From: Saprospiraceae bacterium
Lineage (GTDB): Bacteria > Bacteroidota > Bacteroidia > Chitinophagales > Saprospiraceae
Length of the DNA: 64,000 nucleotides
NCBI GenBank assembly: GCA_016715965.1
Contig: JADJXG010000001.1
Coordinates: forward strand, 997,501 to 1,061,500
Reading direction: 5' to 3'
The position numbers and the translations under genes were made by a program. The notes beneath the pieces are model-generated. The model worked only from the letters and a program-made list of their open reading frames with translations. It was not told where the DNA came from and did not search any database. Shown here piece after piece: positions 14,361 through 23,727 of the stretch (position 1 is the stretch's first letter; each line of letters begins with the position of its first letter).

Positions 14361-17300
14361 TTACCACTTTTCCGCGAAATGGTTCCAGAGGGTACTGGAT
14401 CGATCCTCAGTCAGTTTGAGTCGCAATCTGAATTTATTCACTCGTCCTAAATCGTCCGGAATGGCTCTGATCCCATCCCCTACCGGCATTTGCATGGAAC
14501 TGAATGCTACTGTATTGTCCAAGGCTTTTGGTATGTCCACACCATGTCTGTATTTTCCAAACAGAGCAGAATGTTCGAATGGCAGCACCATGATTTCAAA
14601 AGGCGTATCCGAATATGCAGCCAGGCTAAGGCCTTCAAAGGTGGATACGGCTGCCCATCTGAGATCTGTTTTGATTCCCATTTCCTGAGGTCTTACAAGC
14701 GGTACGTTAAAATCGACCGCGGTTGTTTTAAATTCTCCAATCAGCAATCCTGATTTCCGATCCTGAAATCCATCGTATGGCCCTCTTCCCACCCATTTTA
14801 TATTTCCAAATTTGGGAGGCATTTTTGTGATCCAGCCAATTCTGGCTGGCATTGGCGCACTTCCTTTGCCTAGCTCCAAAGTCAGGATAAAATCTCCTCC
14901 TGACCAAAGCTCCAAATCCCATATCACAGGAATGCGATCTGCCTTTCCGATCACACCATTCATTCTGATGTGGATCATTCCATCCTCCGATTTCACCAGA
15001 CTGAAATTCTTTTCATTCAGGGTTTCCCAGATTTCCCTCCAGGAATGCAGCCAAAGGTCTTTACCACTGTACAAGTCGTTGTCAACCGGAGCTCTTACAA
15101 AAAATGGAACCAATGGAGAAGAAATCAAATCCAGATTTTTATACCTGATTTGTGCAATGGCAGCCCTGGCTGTATCCAAAGTCAGGGAAAAATCATTGGA
15201 ACTGATTTTCCAGTCCGTTTTATTTTGATCGAGATGCAATGGATTATTGGGATTGGCGGTTAACTGTGCGTTGGGCAGAAAGGGAAACTCGAATTGCTGA
15301 TGGCTGACATCCTGAAATCTAAACATCCCATTCACTACGCTCGCCTTGTTGACAATCAAATTCAGTACACAATATTTTCCAGGCTTTGGCTTATATCCGT
15401 TGAGATTTAATCTGAGCTTTCGGGTTTCTCCGGGTTTGAGGTGTAAGTTGGCAATGGTCCCTTCCATGACCCTGACTTTATTCTCTTCGATGGTCCAGAA
15501 ATATTTAAACACCGTATCTTCAAAATACACCTGGTTGTTTTTTATCTGTAGGATACCTTGGTCCAGATCAACCATGCTAAAACCAAATGGTGAAAAAGCA
15601 TGGCTGAGAATTTTGACAGCCGGCTTCGGAGTTTTGTCGGAAGTCATGATACCGCTGACACATCTGAATGAATCGGATTGGTATTCTCCAAAATCTCCAC
15701 CATAGGCAAAGAAAAACTGACCCGATTTATTCTTCATATAGAAGGTTTGGTCTGTAAAATCTTCCACAAAACCTCCGGCAATCCTTTGGTTTGAAATGAT
15801 CTGATTCCAGCTGTCTTCAAATCCACCCAATCCATTGCCCTGATGGGTGCCAAGTCTGTAAACGATTTCTGTTTTTTTCGATGCAGAATGGATGTTTGAA
15901 GAGTTAGTCAATTCGATATCGCCCAGACTACCACCATTGGAATAGGCTGCCACAGGTCGTATAGGATCTCTTTGTTTGATGTATTGCATCGATTTTTGGA
16001 TGGCTGGTGAAGTGCCTGTCTGATAACCGAGGCTCCATGCAAAAATGTTGGAGTAGTTTTTATTTCTCTCAAACATGTTTTTTGTTCGGTACAATGCAAT
16101 GTCTGCAAGGACACTGTCTGCAGGATAGGGCAAATTTCTGTTTGAAAAACTGCTCAGATTTAAATTGACCTCATCCATGATAAACAAGCCAAATTTTTGC
16201 ATGTATTTGTACCAATAGGAAGGAAAGGGATAATGGTTGTTCCTGACTGCATTTATTCCCTGGAGTTTCAGCACATCCGCGTCATTTTCGATCCAGGTTT
16301 TGTCCAGAATGTTTCCATTGGTGGGATGGAATTCGTGACAAACGGCCCCTTTTATTTTTGGGTAACGCTTGTTCCACATCAATCCATTTTGACCATATTG
16401 AAGGGATCTGAATCCCAGTGGATAGCGGATGGATTCCAACAATTCTCCCTGATTGTTTTTAAGATTTAATATCAGAAAATATAGATGGGGTGTTTCATCA
16501 GACCAGGCTTTTGCATTGGCAAGGCTGGCTTTATACAAAAGCTTTTTATCAGATTGGGCGCCCATATCCATTTTCTGACGGCTTTCAAAAAGCAATCGGT
16601 TTGAATCATTTCTAATCTCGACCAAAAGTTGAAGTGCTTCGGATGCATTTTCTTCACGATTCTTCATGGTTACTTCTAAATCAAGGGTGCCTGATTTATT
16701 CTTCAGATCTGTTTTTGCAAAAAAATCTGCGATTCTTGTTTTTGGTCTTGCCAACAAATACGCATCCCGATTGATACCTGTCAGATGCCATTGGTTGTGA
16801 GATTCGAAATAAGAAGCGTCACTCCAACGAAACAAGATCAAGGTGAGGTCATTGGCTCCATCCTTCAACTGAAGGTTGAGCAAATATTCAGAGCAAGCTT
16901 TGCTGTCTTCATTGTAACCAATTAATGTACCATTCAAATACACAAAATAACTGCAGCTGATTCCCTCAAAAACTGCAAATACATCTCTTTGCTTCCAGCT
17001 GGGATCGATCTGGATCGATCTGTTGATCATCAACACACTGTTGGAATCTGCAGGAACTTCCGGAAATCGATGGGCGAATGGTAAATCATGATACTTAAAA
17101 ATGGGTTTGCCCATTCCTTTCAGTTCTATAAAACCCGGAAAACTTATCTCTGAAACCACTTGGATCCACGATGATTTTTCAATGTCTTTGGGTACATAAT
17201 CCGGACCGGGGTAAAATCGATATTTCCAGAATCCGCTGAGGGATTGATAATATTTACTATTGACCGCTTGCCCGGCCACTGCAAGGGCATCTGTTTCAAA

Positions 17301-17495
17301 AGGCATAAAATCGGATCTGGGTTCTTCCCTGCCCATTTCAAAAATGTTTGGATTCTTCCAATGGTCCGGAATGGTGGAATTCTGATGTATCTGGTAAATC
17401 TCAGGAGTTTGAAGGGAAATTGACTGATTCTCTTTATTTTTGCAGCCCATTAGATAGCTTGAGGTCAATACAATTAAAATGCAATTTTTTGTCAT
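14361..17495 (-). CDS. LacZ-like glycoside hydrolase family 2 lipoprotein lacking both catalytic glutamates
   Basis: The full GH2 architecture (about 1044 residues) is present: lipoprotein signal ending SSYLMGC, sugar-binding jelly roll, Ig-like domain, TIM barrel (VCHEFHP, GINAVRNNHYP, GLFIMDEVN) and the C-terminal beta-galactosidase small-chain domain. The acid/base motif, normally SLGNESG, reads SLGYQTG (Gln at bases 16020-16022). The nucleophile motif, normally CEYAHAMGNS, reads VYRLGTHQGN (Arg at 15855-15857). Retaining hydrolysis by the usual mechanism should therefore be impossible. The reading frame is intact, so this is a pseudo-enzyme rather than a decayed gene. A longer in-frame start at 17624 would overlap the divergent M28 gene; ATG 17495 gives the lipoprotein signal and is preferred. 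A sugar-binding or scaffold role is inference. Confidence 0.85.
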   Translation of the reverse strand: MTKNCILIVLTSSYLMGCKNKENQSISLQTPEIYQIHQNSTIPDHWKNPNIFEMGREEPRSDFMPFETDALAVAGQAVNSKYYQSLSGFWKYRFYPGPDYVPKDIEKSSWIQVVSEISFPGFIELKGMGKPIFKYHDLPFAHRFPEVPADSNSVLMINRSIQIDPSWKQRDVFAVFEGISCSYFVYLNGTLIGYNEDSKACSEYLLNLQLKDGANDLTLILFRWSDASYFESHNQWHLTGINRDAYLLARPKTRIADFFAKTDLKNKSGTLDLEVTMKNREENASEALQLLVEIRNDSNRLLFESRQKMDMGAQSDKKLLYKASLANAKAWSDETPHLYFLILNLKNNQGELLESIRYPLGFRSLQYGQNGLMWNKRYPKIKGAVCHEFHPTNGNILDKTWIENDADVLKLQGINAVRNNHYPFPSYWYKYMQKFGLFIMDEVNLNLSSFSNRNLPYPADSVLADIALYRTKNMFERNKNYSNIFAWSLGYQTGTSPAIQKSMQYIKQRDPIRPVAAYSNGGSLGDIELTNSSNIHSASKKTEIVYRLGTHQGNGLGGFEDSWNQIISNQRIAGGFVEDFTDQTFYMKNKSGQFFFAYGGDFGEYQSDSFRCVSGIMTSDKTPKPAVKILSHAFSPFGFSMVDLDQGILQIKNNQVYFEDTVFKYFWTIEENKVRVMEGTIANLHLKPGETRKLRLNLNGYKPKPGKYCVLNLIVNKASVVNGMFRFQDVSHQQFEFPFLPNAQLTANPNNPLHLDQNKTDWKISSNDFSLTLDTARAAIAQIRYKNLDLISSPLVPFFVRAPVDNDLYSGKDLWLHSWREIWETLNEKNFSLVKSEDGMIHIRMNGVIGKADRIPVIWDLELWSGGDFILTLELGKGSAPMPARIGWITKMPPKFGNIKWVGRGPYDGFQDRKSGLLIGEFKTTAVDFNVPLVRPQEMGIKTDLRWAAVSTFEGLSLAAYSDTPFEIMVLPFEHSALFGKYRHGVDIPKALDNTVAFSSMQMPVGDGIRAIPDDLGRVNKFRLRLKLTEDRSSTLWNHFAEKW

Positions 17496-17574
17496 CAGAA
17501 GAATTGATTTGGTGTAAATAAGACCCTTCAGGAGATCTGTTTGTGATAAAATAGCGACAAAAATGATAAAAAAT

Positions 17575-18780
17575 ATGAAAATTAAATGGATTGGATTGAT
17601 TCTTGCCAATTTGGTGTTGTGCAAGCTCTTTGCTCAACCGAGTTATCAGGGGATTATGACCGATGTTGTATATCTCGCTTCAGATGATTTGGAAGGCAGG
17701 TGTACCGGTACCCGGGGCGAGCATTTGGCAGCAGATTACATCATCCACCGAATGCAAAAAATAGGTCTGAAAGCCAAGGGACAGAACGGTTGGCTGCAGA
17801 GCTTTGGTTTTAGCTCGAATCCGCACGACAAAACCAAAATGGACAAAATGGGACACAATGTGATTGGTTTTTTGGACCGAAAATCAAAGCACACCATCGT
17901 CGTTGGAGCTCATTACGACCATCTGGGTCACGGAGATGTGGGATCTCTGGCGCCAAATGATCACAGCATTCACAATGGTGCTGACGACAACGCCAGTGGT
18001 GTGGCTTGTATGTTGTGGATTGCAGAACAATTGGCTTCCAATAAAAAATTTAAAACCAATGTATTGTTTATCGCTTTTTCGGGTGAAGAGTACGGTTTGT
18101 TTGGCTCAAAATCTTTTGTCGAAAATTCTACCATTCCACTGGATCAAATGAAAGCAATGATCAACATGGATATGGTGGGCAGGTTGAATGCCGAAAAAGT
18201 ATTGGCCATCAGTGGCACAGGGACTGCCAGTGAGTGGAAATCCATTTTGGAGCAAGTAAAGCCTATGGATTTCAAATTCAATTATACCGAAGGTGGTATT
18301 GGTCCATCCGATCACACTTCCTTTTATTTGAAAAATATTCCGGTATTGCATTTTTTCACCGGGCAGCACACAGATTACCACAAACCCTCTGATGACAGTC
18401 CTTTGGTCAACTATTCTGGGATAGAATCGGTGTCAAAAATTATCCATGAGATCATTCTCCGGATCGACAAGCAGAGCTTGCATTTTCAAAAAACAAAAGA
18501 TGAAAACAAAGATCAGGCGGTTAGTTTTAAAGTGACCATGGGTCTCATGCCGGATTATGTTTACAACGGAGAGGGCATGAGGGTGGATGCGGTATTGGAC
18601 AATCGGCCCGCAGCCAAAGCAGGAATGCAAAATGGGGATGTTATTCTTTCCATCGGCACTTATCCTGTAAAAGATGTGCACGAATACATGAAGGCCTTGA
18701 ATAAATTTGAAAAAGGCCAGACAACCGATGTCACAGTCATGCGTGGTACAGAAAAGCTGGTATTAAAAGTTACATTTTAA
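17575..18780 (+). CDS. M28-family zinc aminopeptidase with C-terminal PDZ domain, exported
   Basis: Co-catalytic dizinc exopeptidase. A signal peptide (MKIKWIGLILANLVLCKLFAQ) starts at ATG 17575; the upstream ATG at 17563 is possible but adds nothing. The zinc ligands are in the standard order: GAHYDHLG, GADDNASG, SGEEYGLFG with the catalytic Glu pair, INMDMVGR and HTDYHKPSDD. The last 90 residues form a PDZ domain (NRPAAKAGMQNGDVILSIG). It is divergent from the LacZ-like gene with about 80 bases between starts, so the two may share a control region. It converges on pyrD with a 6-base gap. Substrates are probably N-terminal residues of peptides in the periplasm. Confidence 0.92.
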   Translation: MKIKWIGLILANLVLCKLFAQPSYQGIMTDVVYLASDDLEGRCTGTRGEHLAADYIIHRMQKIGLKAKGQNGWLQSFGFSSNPHDKTKMDKMGHNVIGFLDRKSKHTIVVGAHYDHLGHGDVGSLAPNDHSIHNGADDNASGVACMLWIAEQLASNKKFKTNVLFIAFSGEEYGLFGSKSFVENSTIPLDQMKAMINMDMVGRLNAEKVLAISGTGTASEWKSILEQVKPMDFKFNYTEGGIGPSDHTSFYLKNIPVLHFFTGQHTDYHKPSDDSPLVNYSGIESVSKIIHEIILRIDKQSLHFQKTKDENKDQAVSFKVTMGLMPDYVYNGEGMRVDAVLDNRPAAKAGMQNGDVILSIGTYPVKDVHEYMKALNKFEKGQTTDVTVMRGTEKLVLKVTF

Positions 18781-18786
18781 GGAATC

Positions 18787-19821
18787 CTATTTCATCCGAA
18801 CCAGCTCTTTTTTTATTTTCTTTACCATCCAGGGCCCTTCGAAAATCATTCCGGTGTAAACCTGAATGAGTTGAGCTCCTGCGTTCAATTTTTGTACAGC
18901 ATCATTACCGTTGAATATTCCGCCGACACCAACAATACTTAAAGTTGAATTTGCCTCTCTCACTGTTTTTATTATATCGGTGGTAAGACTGCTCAATGCT
19001 TTACCACTGAGACCCCCGGCCTCTTTGGCTTTCTCTTTTTCAAGCAGGAAATCCGGTCTGCTGATGGTGGTGTTGGTAAGTATCAGGCCCTGAATTCCTG
19101 ATTGAATCGCTGCGTCAATGACATCCAAAATTTGTTCCTTGTTCAAGTCGGGAGCAATCTTCAGATAAATGGGTTTTGGTACAGGATAATTTTGATTGGC
19201 GGCTTGCAGTTTTATCAGCAGTTGCATCAAAGGCTCTTTGTCCTGCAGTGCTCTCAGGTTTGCGGTATTGGGAGAGGACACATTGATGGCAAAATAGTCC
19301 ACATACTGGTGCAAGGCATGAAAGCACTTCAAATAATCTGCAGCAGCTTCTTCATTGGAACTGTCCTTATTCTTACCAATGTTGCCGCCGATGAGGACAT
19401 TTTTATGCTTTTGAAATTCACTCAATCTTTTGGCGAGGGCCTCTACCCCGTTGTTGTTAAAACCCATTCTGTTGATGACGGATTGATCTTTGACCAATCT
19501 GAACAATCTGGGTTTCGGATTTCCACTTTGAGGTTTTGGTGTGACTGTACCCACTTCTATAAATCCAAAACCCAGCTGTTGTAACAAATGCAACCATCGT
19601 CCGTCTTTGTCAAATCCTGCTGCGAGTCCCACCGGATTCTTAAATACCATACCATCCAGATTTTGCTGCAAGGCCGGATGTTCAAATTTCCAGGATTGTA
19701 TCAACCAATTGGAAATACCCGGGATTTTAAGTCCAAGTTGCAGCAAATTCATACTGAGGTAATGCGCTCTTTCCGGATCAAGGGAAAAGAAAATTTTTTT
19801 CAATAAAGTCCAAAGCATCAT
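18787..19821 (-). CDS. pyrD: Dihydroorotate dehydrogenase, quinone type (class 2)
   Basis: FMN enzyme oxidising dihydroorotate to orotate at the cytoplasmic membrane with quinone as acceptor (pyrimidine synthesis). The 344 residues include the class-2 N-terminal membrane-binding extension (FSLDPERAHYLSMNLL). FMN and substrate motifs are GLAAGFDKDG, GTVTPKPQSGNPKPRLFR, the INVSSPNT loop with the catalytic Ser, and VGVGGIFNGNDA. It lies 10 bases behind the MBL-fold gene and is probably co-transcribed with it. Confidence 0.95.
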   Translation of the reverse strand: MMLWTLLKKIFFSLDPERAHYLSMNLLQLGLKIPGISNWLIQSWKFEHPALQQNLDGMVFKNPVGLAAGFDKDGRWLHLLQQLGFGFIEVGTVTPKPQSGNPKPRLFRLVKDQSVINRMGFNNNGVEALAKRLSEFQKHKNVLIGGNIGKNKDSSNEEAAADYLKCFHALHQYVDYFAINVSSPNTANLRALQDKEPLMQLLIKLQAANQNYPVPKPIYLKIAPDLNKEQILDVIDAAIQSGIQGLILTNTTISRPDFLLEKEKAKEAGGLSGKALSSLTTDIIKTVREANSTLSIVGVGGIFNGNDAVQKLNAGAQLIQVYTGMIFEGPWMVKKIKKELVRMK

Positions 19822-19831
19822 TTCAATGGTT

Positions 19832-20467
19832 TTAACTCAAAAAAGGATTGGTCAGTTTTTCCTGACCGATGGTCGTGACAGGACCATGGCCTGAATAAAC
19901 CCTTGTTTCGTTGGGTAAATTGAGGAGATTGGTCTGGATCGAATGGATCAGGGTGTCATAGTTACTACCGGGCAAATCGGTTCTGCCAATACTGCCTTCA
20001 AACAGGACATCTCCTGAAAAGACTACCGATTCCTCCTTGACATAATAGCTTACGCTTCCCGGACTATGTCCAGGGGTAAATAACACCTTCCATTGAATAT
20101 TTCCAAGAGTTAGTTCACTTCCGGCGATGATATCTGCATCGGCCGAAGGATAATTGAATATTTTTAGGCCATACATCTGACTCACCTGTGCGGCAGATTG
20201 GTAAACGAGCAACTCGCTTGGATGCAATCTGGGCCGGATGCCCAAATGTTGAAAGAGAAACTCCAGTCCAAAAATATGATCGATGTGGGCATGTGTCAAC
20301 AGAATATGTTTGACGGTCAGCTTGTTGGCTGCGATAAAATTTAAGAATTCAGTTTGCTCATCTTCCTGGTAAAATCCCGGATCGATAATGATTGCATCTG
20401 ATGGCTTGTCCCACACCAAAAAAGTATTTTCAGCAAATGGATTGACAACAAAACAGTGTATGTCCAT
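19832..20467 (-). CDS. Metallo-beta-lactamase-fold hydrolase (glyoxalase II-like)
   Basis: Dinuclear-metal hydrolase of 211 residues. Metal ligands are LTHAHIDHIFG (HxHxDH), FTPGHSPGS, FSGDVLF and YSGHGPVT. The compact form without a C-terminal helical domain and the GSIGRTDLPG block are typical of the YcbL/GloB2-like group, which hydrolyse thioesters such as S-lactoylglutathione analogues; the true substrate is not known. Its ATG is only 25 bases from the divergent ATG at 20493, with the palindrome TTTGCGCAAA (20480-20489) between them. It is followed by pyrD in the same operon. Confidence 0.88.
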   Translation of the reverse strand: MDIHCFVVNPFAENTFLVWDKPSDAIIIDPGFYQEDEQTEFLNFIAANKLTVKHILLTHAHIDHIFGLEFLFQHLGIRPRLHPSELLVYQSAAQVSQMYGLKIFNYPSADADIIAGSELTLGNIQWKVLFTPGHSPGSVSYYVKEESVVFSGDVLFEGSIGRTDLPGSNYDTLIHSIQTNLLNLPNETRVYSGHGPVTTIGQEKLTNPFLS

Positions 20468-20492
20468 AATTCGTTATAATTTGCGCAAAATA

Positions 20493-23400
20493 ATGGAATT
20501 TAGAACGATTCAATCCAGTTTATTTGTTGTCCTGACAGGCCTGTTGGCTTATATTCCATCTGAAGCTCAGCACGCCCGTGAAACATTTGGTAAAAACAAG
20601 ATTCAATACAACAATGATCAAAAAGACTGGTGGATCTACGAAACCAGTAATCTGGTATATTACTGGTACGGAAAAGGCAGAAATTTTGCTCATTTTCTGA
20701 TCAATATCGCAGAAGAAGAAAATCAGGCTGTTCTCAACCTTTTTGAATACCACCCCAAAGAAAAAATAGAACTGGTCATATTTTCAGATTTGTCAGATTT
20801 TCACCAAACCAACATTGATCTGAGTCATACCTGGAGTCCTGGTCTTTGGAATCTGGAGCCCAAAATAAAAGGGCAGAAAATTCTGATCTATTTCAACGGC
20901 AACCATGACCATGCAGTTAAAATGTTGAGAAAGGGACTGGTCCAGGTCTATTTCAATTCCATGTTTTCGGGTACCAATTTTCAGGAAGTGATCCAAAAAG
21001 TGATTAGCTATAAACTTCCACCATGGTTTGAAACTGGTCTCATCGAATATCTGGGAGAGGGATGGACTGACAGAGATGAATGGATTCTAAATGGACTTTG
21101 GAAAAAACGCAATGGGTTTAAAAATTTTAGCAAAAAAAATCCTGTGCTGGCAGGAAAGTCATTCTGGAATTATATATTTATTAAATATGGAGACAAAACT
21201 TTGTCCAATTGGTTATATCTCATCAGAATTCAAAAGGATCTTCACCAGGCTACCAGAATGGTGTTTCAGATTGAATTGAAAGAACTAATGGAAGAATGGA
21301 GAATATGGTATGGAAGACAGCTTGACAATAAGAAATACCAATTGCCAGCCATCCATAAAATCAGATTAAAAAAAGAGGAATCCATCCAACGGGTATATTA
21401 TTCCAATATTTTCAATGCCTGGGTTTTTGTTACGGATCAAAACAACCGAAAAAGAATCCGATTGTACAACGACCAATTAAAGTGTATTCAAACCATCTAT
21501 TGCTCTGGTCACCGGAATAAAATAAATATTCCCGACATCAAGTACCCTGTTTACGCTGAAAATAAAATGGAAAATATCAGTGTGGTGGCAGATGAAATAA
21601 AGAACCGCATTAGAATGACCATCACCGATCACCAAACAGGGCTGGTTACAAAAACCATTTTACCAGAAGACATTTTTGCCATCTATGATTTGGAAATTTT
21701 AAATCGGGATCAATTGATTTTTTCCGGATCAAACAACGGATTTTCTGATCTCTTCCTTTACAAAATCAAATCGCGAAGTTACCAAAAACTGAGTGATGAT
21801 ATATTCGATGAAACAAAACTCCAGTTGGCGTCTTTAAATGGAGAGAAAAGGCTCTATTATCTTTCCAATCGCTTAAATTCTTATTATGAAAAAATAAAAT
21901 TAGACAGTTTGCTTCCTTTGGATCCATTGTCGCTGCATGAAATGGGAATTTCAAATCCATCCCTTGCGTCTAAATCGCAAGAACCTATGGAAGGAAGTAG
22001 TCTTTATCATTTCATTCTTCTAAGGGATGACTTATACATTATTGAAGCAAATCATGCAGATGGTTTGATTCATTATTTATCGGACAACAATAGAAAATAT
22101 GATTTGTCTCATCCGCTTTTGAATAAAATCGCCGGAAAATCAGGCCTTGAAAAAACAATGCGTATTTACAAAGACATCCACGGAAGACCTTTGGGTCGGA
22201 TAGATGCATTGAATGATCTTAAAAATTCAGCCCTGGAATTTATTCAAGACAGCAACAATGAAATAAAGGACAGCGCCAATGTGTCGCCATTGGATTCAAT
22301 TGGTATTTTGCCCCTGTCTAAATTTCAAAGTGAATTTGGTGACCCGCCAAATGCCCTTGAAATTATCCAGAATGGCTTTAAAGTCAAAAGTCAGGAATAC
22401 AAGTCTTCCCGCAATAATCTTCAAAACCGAAAAATACCTGTTGTTTCATTTGAAAATAAATTTAACTCAAATCAGGCCATTGCCTACAGAGATCGGTTTC
22501 AAATTGAAGAGACGTCCGCCAATCTCAACAATGATTTACTCTTTGGTGGACTTAACACTTTTGCGGGGTTTAACGCAAATTTTGTGCCTCCTCCGGTTGG
22601 ACTTTTATTAAAGATGAGGGTCAGAGATATCTTTGAGAATTACCATCTTGAAGGAGGAGTGAGGATTCCTACCAGTCTTTCGGGAAATGAAGCGTATCTA
22701 TTGTTTGAAAATGAAAAGAAAAGACTGGATCATATTTATGCCATATACCGCAGGGTTGGTCATGAATCCATTCCATTGAATAGTTTTCAGAGCTTTCGTC
22801 AGACAACCAATACTGTTCTATTCAATTACCAATTGATTTATGCTTTTGATCCTTATAAAAGTATTCGGCTCAACAATACGGTTAGAAACGATCACTTGTT
22901 TCTCAAAGGAACAGACCTTATTAGTCTGGACAGTTCAAGCACCCACCTGCAAAGTGTGGGAACACGACTGGAATTTGTGTATGATGATGCATTGGAGCTT
23001 GGTATCAATCTCCGACAGGGTACACAAATCAAAGTATTCATCGAAACCATGAAGAGATTCAGAATCAATAAAGAAGAAACCTGGACTTTTGCCCCGGAAA
23101 AGGGATTGCTGTACATTCTTGGATTTGACGCAAGACATCACATCCCCATCCTTAAGCATTCAGTATTTTCAAATCGATGGTACTTTAATTCTTCTTTCGG
23201 CGGGCTCAGAATGTTAAATCATCTCGGTGGAACGGAAAACTGGCTGATCCCAAAATATGGTACGCAGGGAGGTTCCGGTGCACTTTTAAATTATACCTTT
23301 TCTCAGCAGGTCACCGAGGTCAGGGGGTTCCCAATTGGAGCCAGAAGAGGTACCAGTGCCATGGTGTTTAGTTCAGAAGTCAGAATTCCATTTTTTCAAT

Positions 23401-23711
23401 ATTTGCTGAGTCAAAGTTGGCGCAATGGATTTTTGCGCAATTTGCAACTGGTGGGATTTTTAGATGCAGGCATGGCCTGGAATGGATTTTTACCCCATCT
23501 TGCGAAAGCAGAAATAGTCGAACAAAATGTGAGCAACCCAGCGGTGATCGTTGACATAAGATACCAGAGAAATCCAATCATTAGTTCGACAGGTATAGGA
23601 GTCAGAAGCGCCATTTTTGGATATTTTATAAGAGCTGATTATGGATGGCCGTTTGACGTTTCAGGAATTGGAAAACCCATTTTTCATTTGTCCCTCGGAT
23701 TGGATTTCTAA
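20493..23711 (+). CDS. Large outer-membrane protein: degenerate peptidase-like N domain, propeller-like middle, beta-barrel C domain
   Basis: The 1072-residue protein has a signal peptide (MEFRTIQSSLFVVLTGLLAY...SEAQ). Residues 30-300 resemble the MA-clan (gluzincin) domain seen in Bacteroidota TolB-like proteins, but where HExxH would be expected the sequence reads RKGLVQVYFN, so it is probably inactive; PPWFETGLIEYLGEGW fits the family's helix after the active site. Residues 320-630 contain repeated blades (RIRLYNDQ, DLFLYKIKSRSYQKL). The last 400 residues look like an outer-membrane barrel with the ending FHLSLGLDF and terminal Phe typical of BAM-inserted proteins. An upstream ATG at 20388 lies inside the divergent gene and is rejected. 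Function unknown; surface or envelope assembly role inferred. Confidence 0.75.
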   Translation: MEFRTIQSSLFVVLTGLLAYIPSEAQHARETFGKNKIQYNNDQKDWWIYETSNLVYYWYGKGRNFAHFLINIAEEENQAVLNLFEYHPKEKIELVIFSDLSDFHQTNIDLSHTWSPGLWNLEPKIKGQKILIYFNGNHDHAVKMLRKGLVQVYFNSMFSGTNFQEVIQKVISYKLPPWFETGLIEYLGEGWTDRDEWILNGLWKKRNGFKNFSKKNPVLAGKSFWNYIFIKYGDKTLSNWLYLIRIQKDLHQATRMVFQIELKELMEEWRIWYGRQLDNKKYQLPAIHKIRLKKEESIQRVYYSNIFNAWVFVTDQNNRKRIRLYNDQLKCIQTIYCSGHRNKINIPDIKYPVYAENKMENISVVADEIKNRIRMTITDHQTGLVTKTILPEDIFAIYDLEILNRDQLIFSGSNNGFSDLFLYKIKSRSYQKLSDDIFDETKLQLASLNGEKRLYYLSNRLNSYYEKIKLDSLLPLDPLSLHEMGISNPSLASKSQEPMEGSSLYHFILLRDDLYIIEANHADGLIHYLSDNNRKYDLSHPLLNKIAGKSGLEKTMRIYKDIHGRPLGRIDALNDLKNSALEFIQDSNNEIKDSANVSPLDSIGILPLSKFQSEFGDPPNALEIIQNGFKVKSQEYKSSRNNLQNRKIPVVSFENKFNSNQAIAYRDRFQIEETSANLNNDLLFGGLNTFAGFNANFVPPPVGLLLKMRVRDIFENYHLEGGVRIPTSLSGNEAYLLFENEKKRLDHIYAIYRRVGHESIPLNSFQSFRQTTNTVLFNYQLIYAFDPYKSIRLNNTVRNDHLFLKGTDLISLDSSSTHLQSVGTRLEFVYDDALELGINLRQGTQIKVFIETMKRFRINKEETWTFAPEKGLLYILGFDARHHIPILKHSVFSNRWYFNSSFGGLRMLNHLGGTENWLIPKYGTQGGSGALLNYTFSQQVTEVRGFPIGARRGTSAMVFSSEVRIPFFQYLLSQSWRNGFLRNLQLVGFLDAGMAWNGFLPHLAKAEIVEQNVSNPAVIVDIRYQRNPIISSTGIGVRSAIFGYFIRADYGWPFDVSGIGKPIFHLSLGLDF

Positions 23712-23727
23712 AGAAACCATAGACAAT

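Noticed and set aside
14361..17624. Longer LacZ-like frame starting at 17624
   Set aside because: It would overlap the start of the divergent M28 peptidase, and the extra 43 residues would bury the lipoprotein signal that starts at 17495.
20388..20492. Upstream start of the outer-membrane protein
   Set aside because: It lies inside the divergent MBL-hydrolase gene, and the signal peptide begins at 20493.
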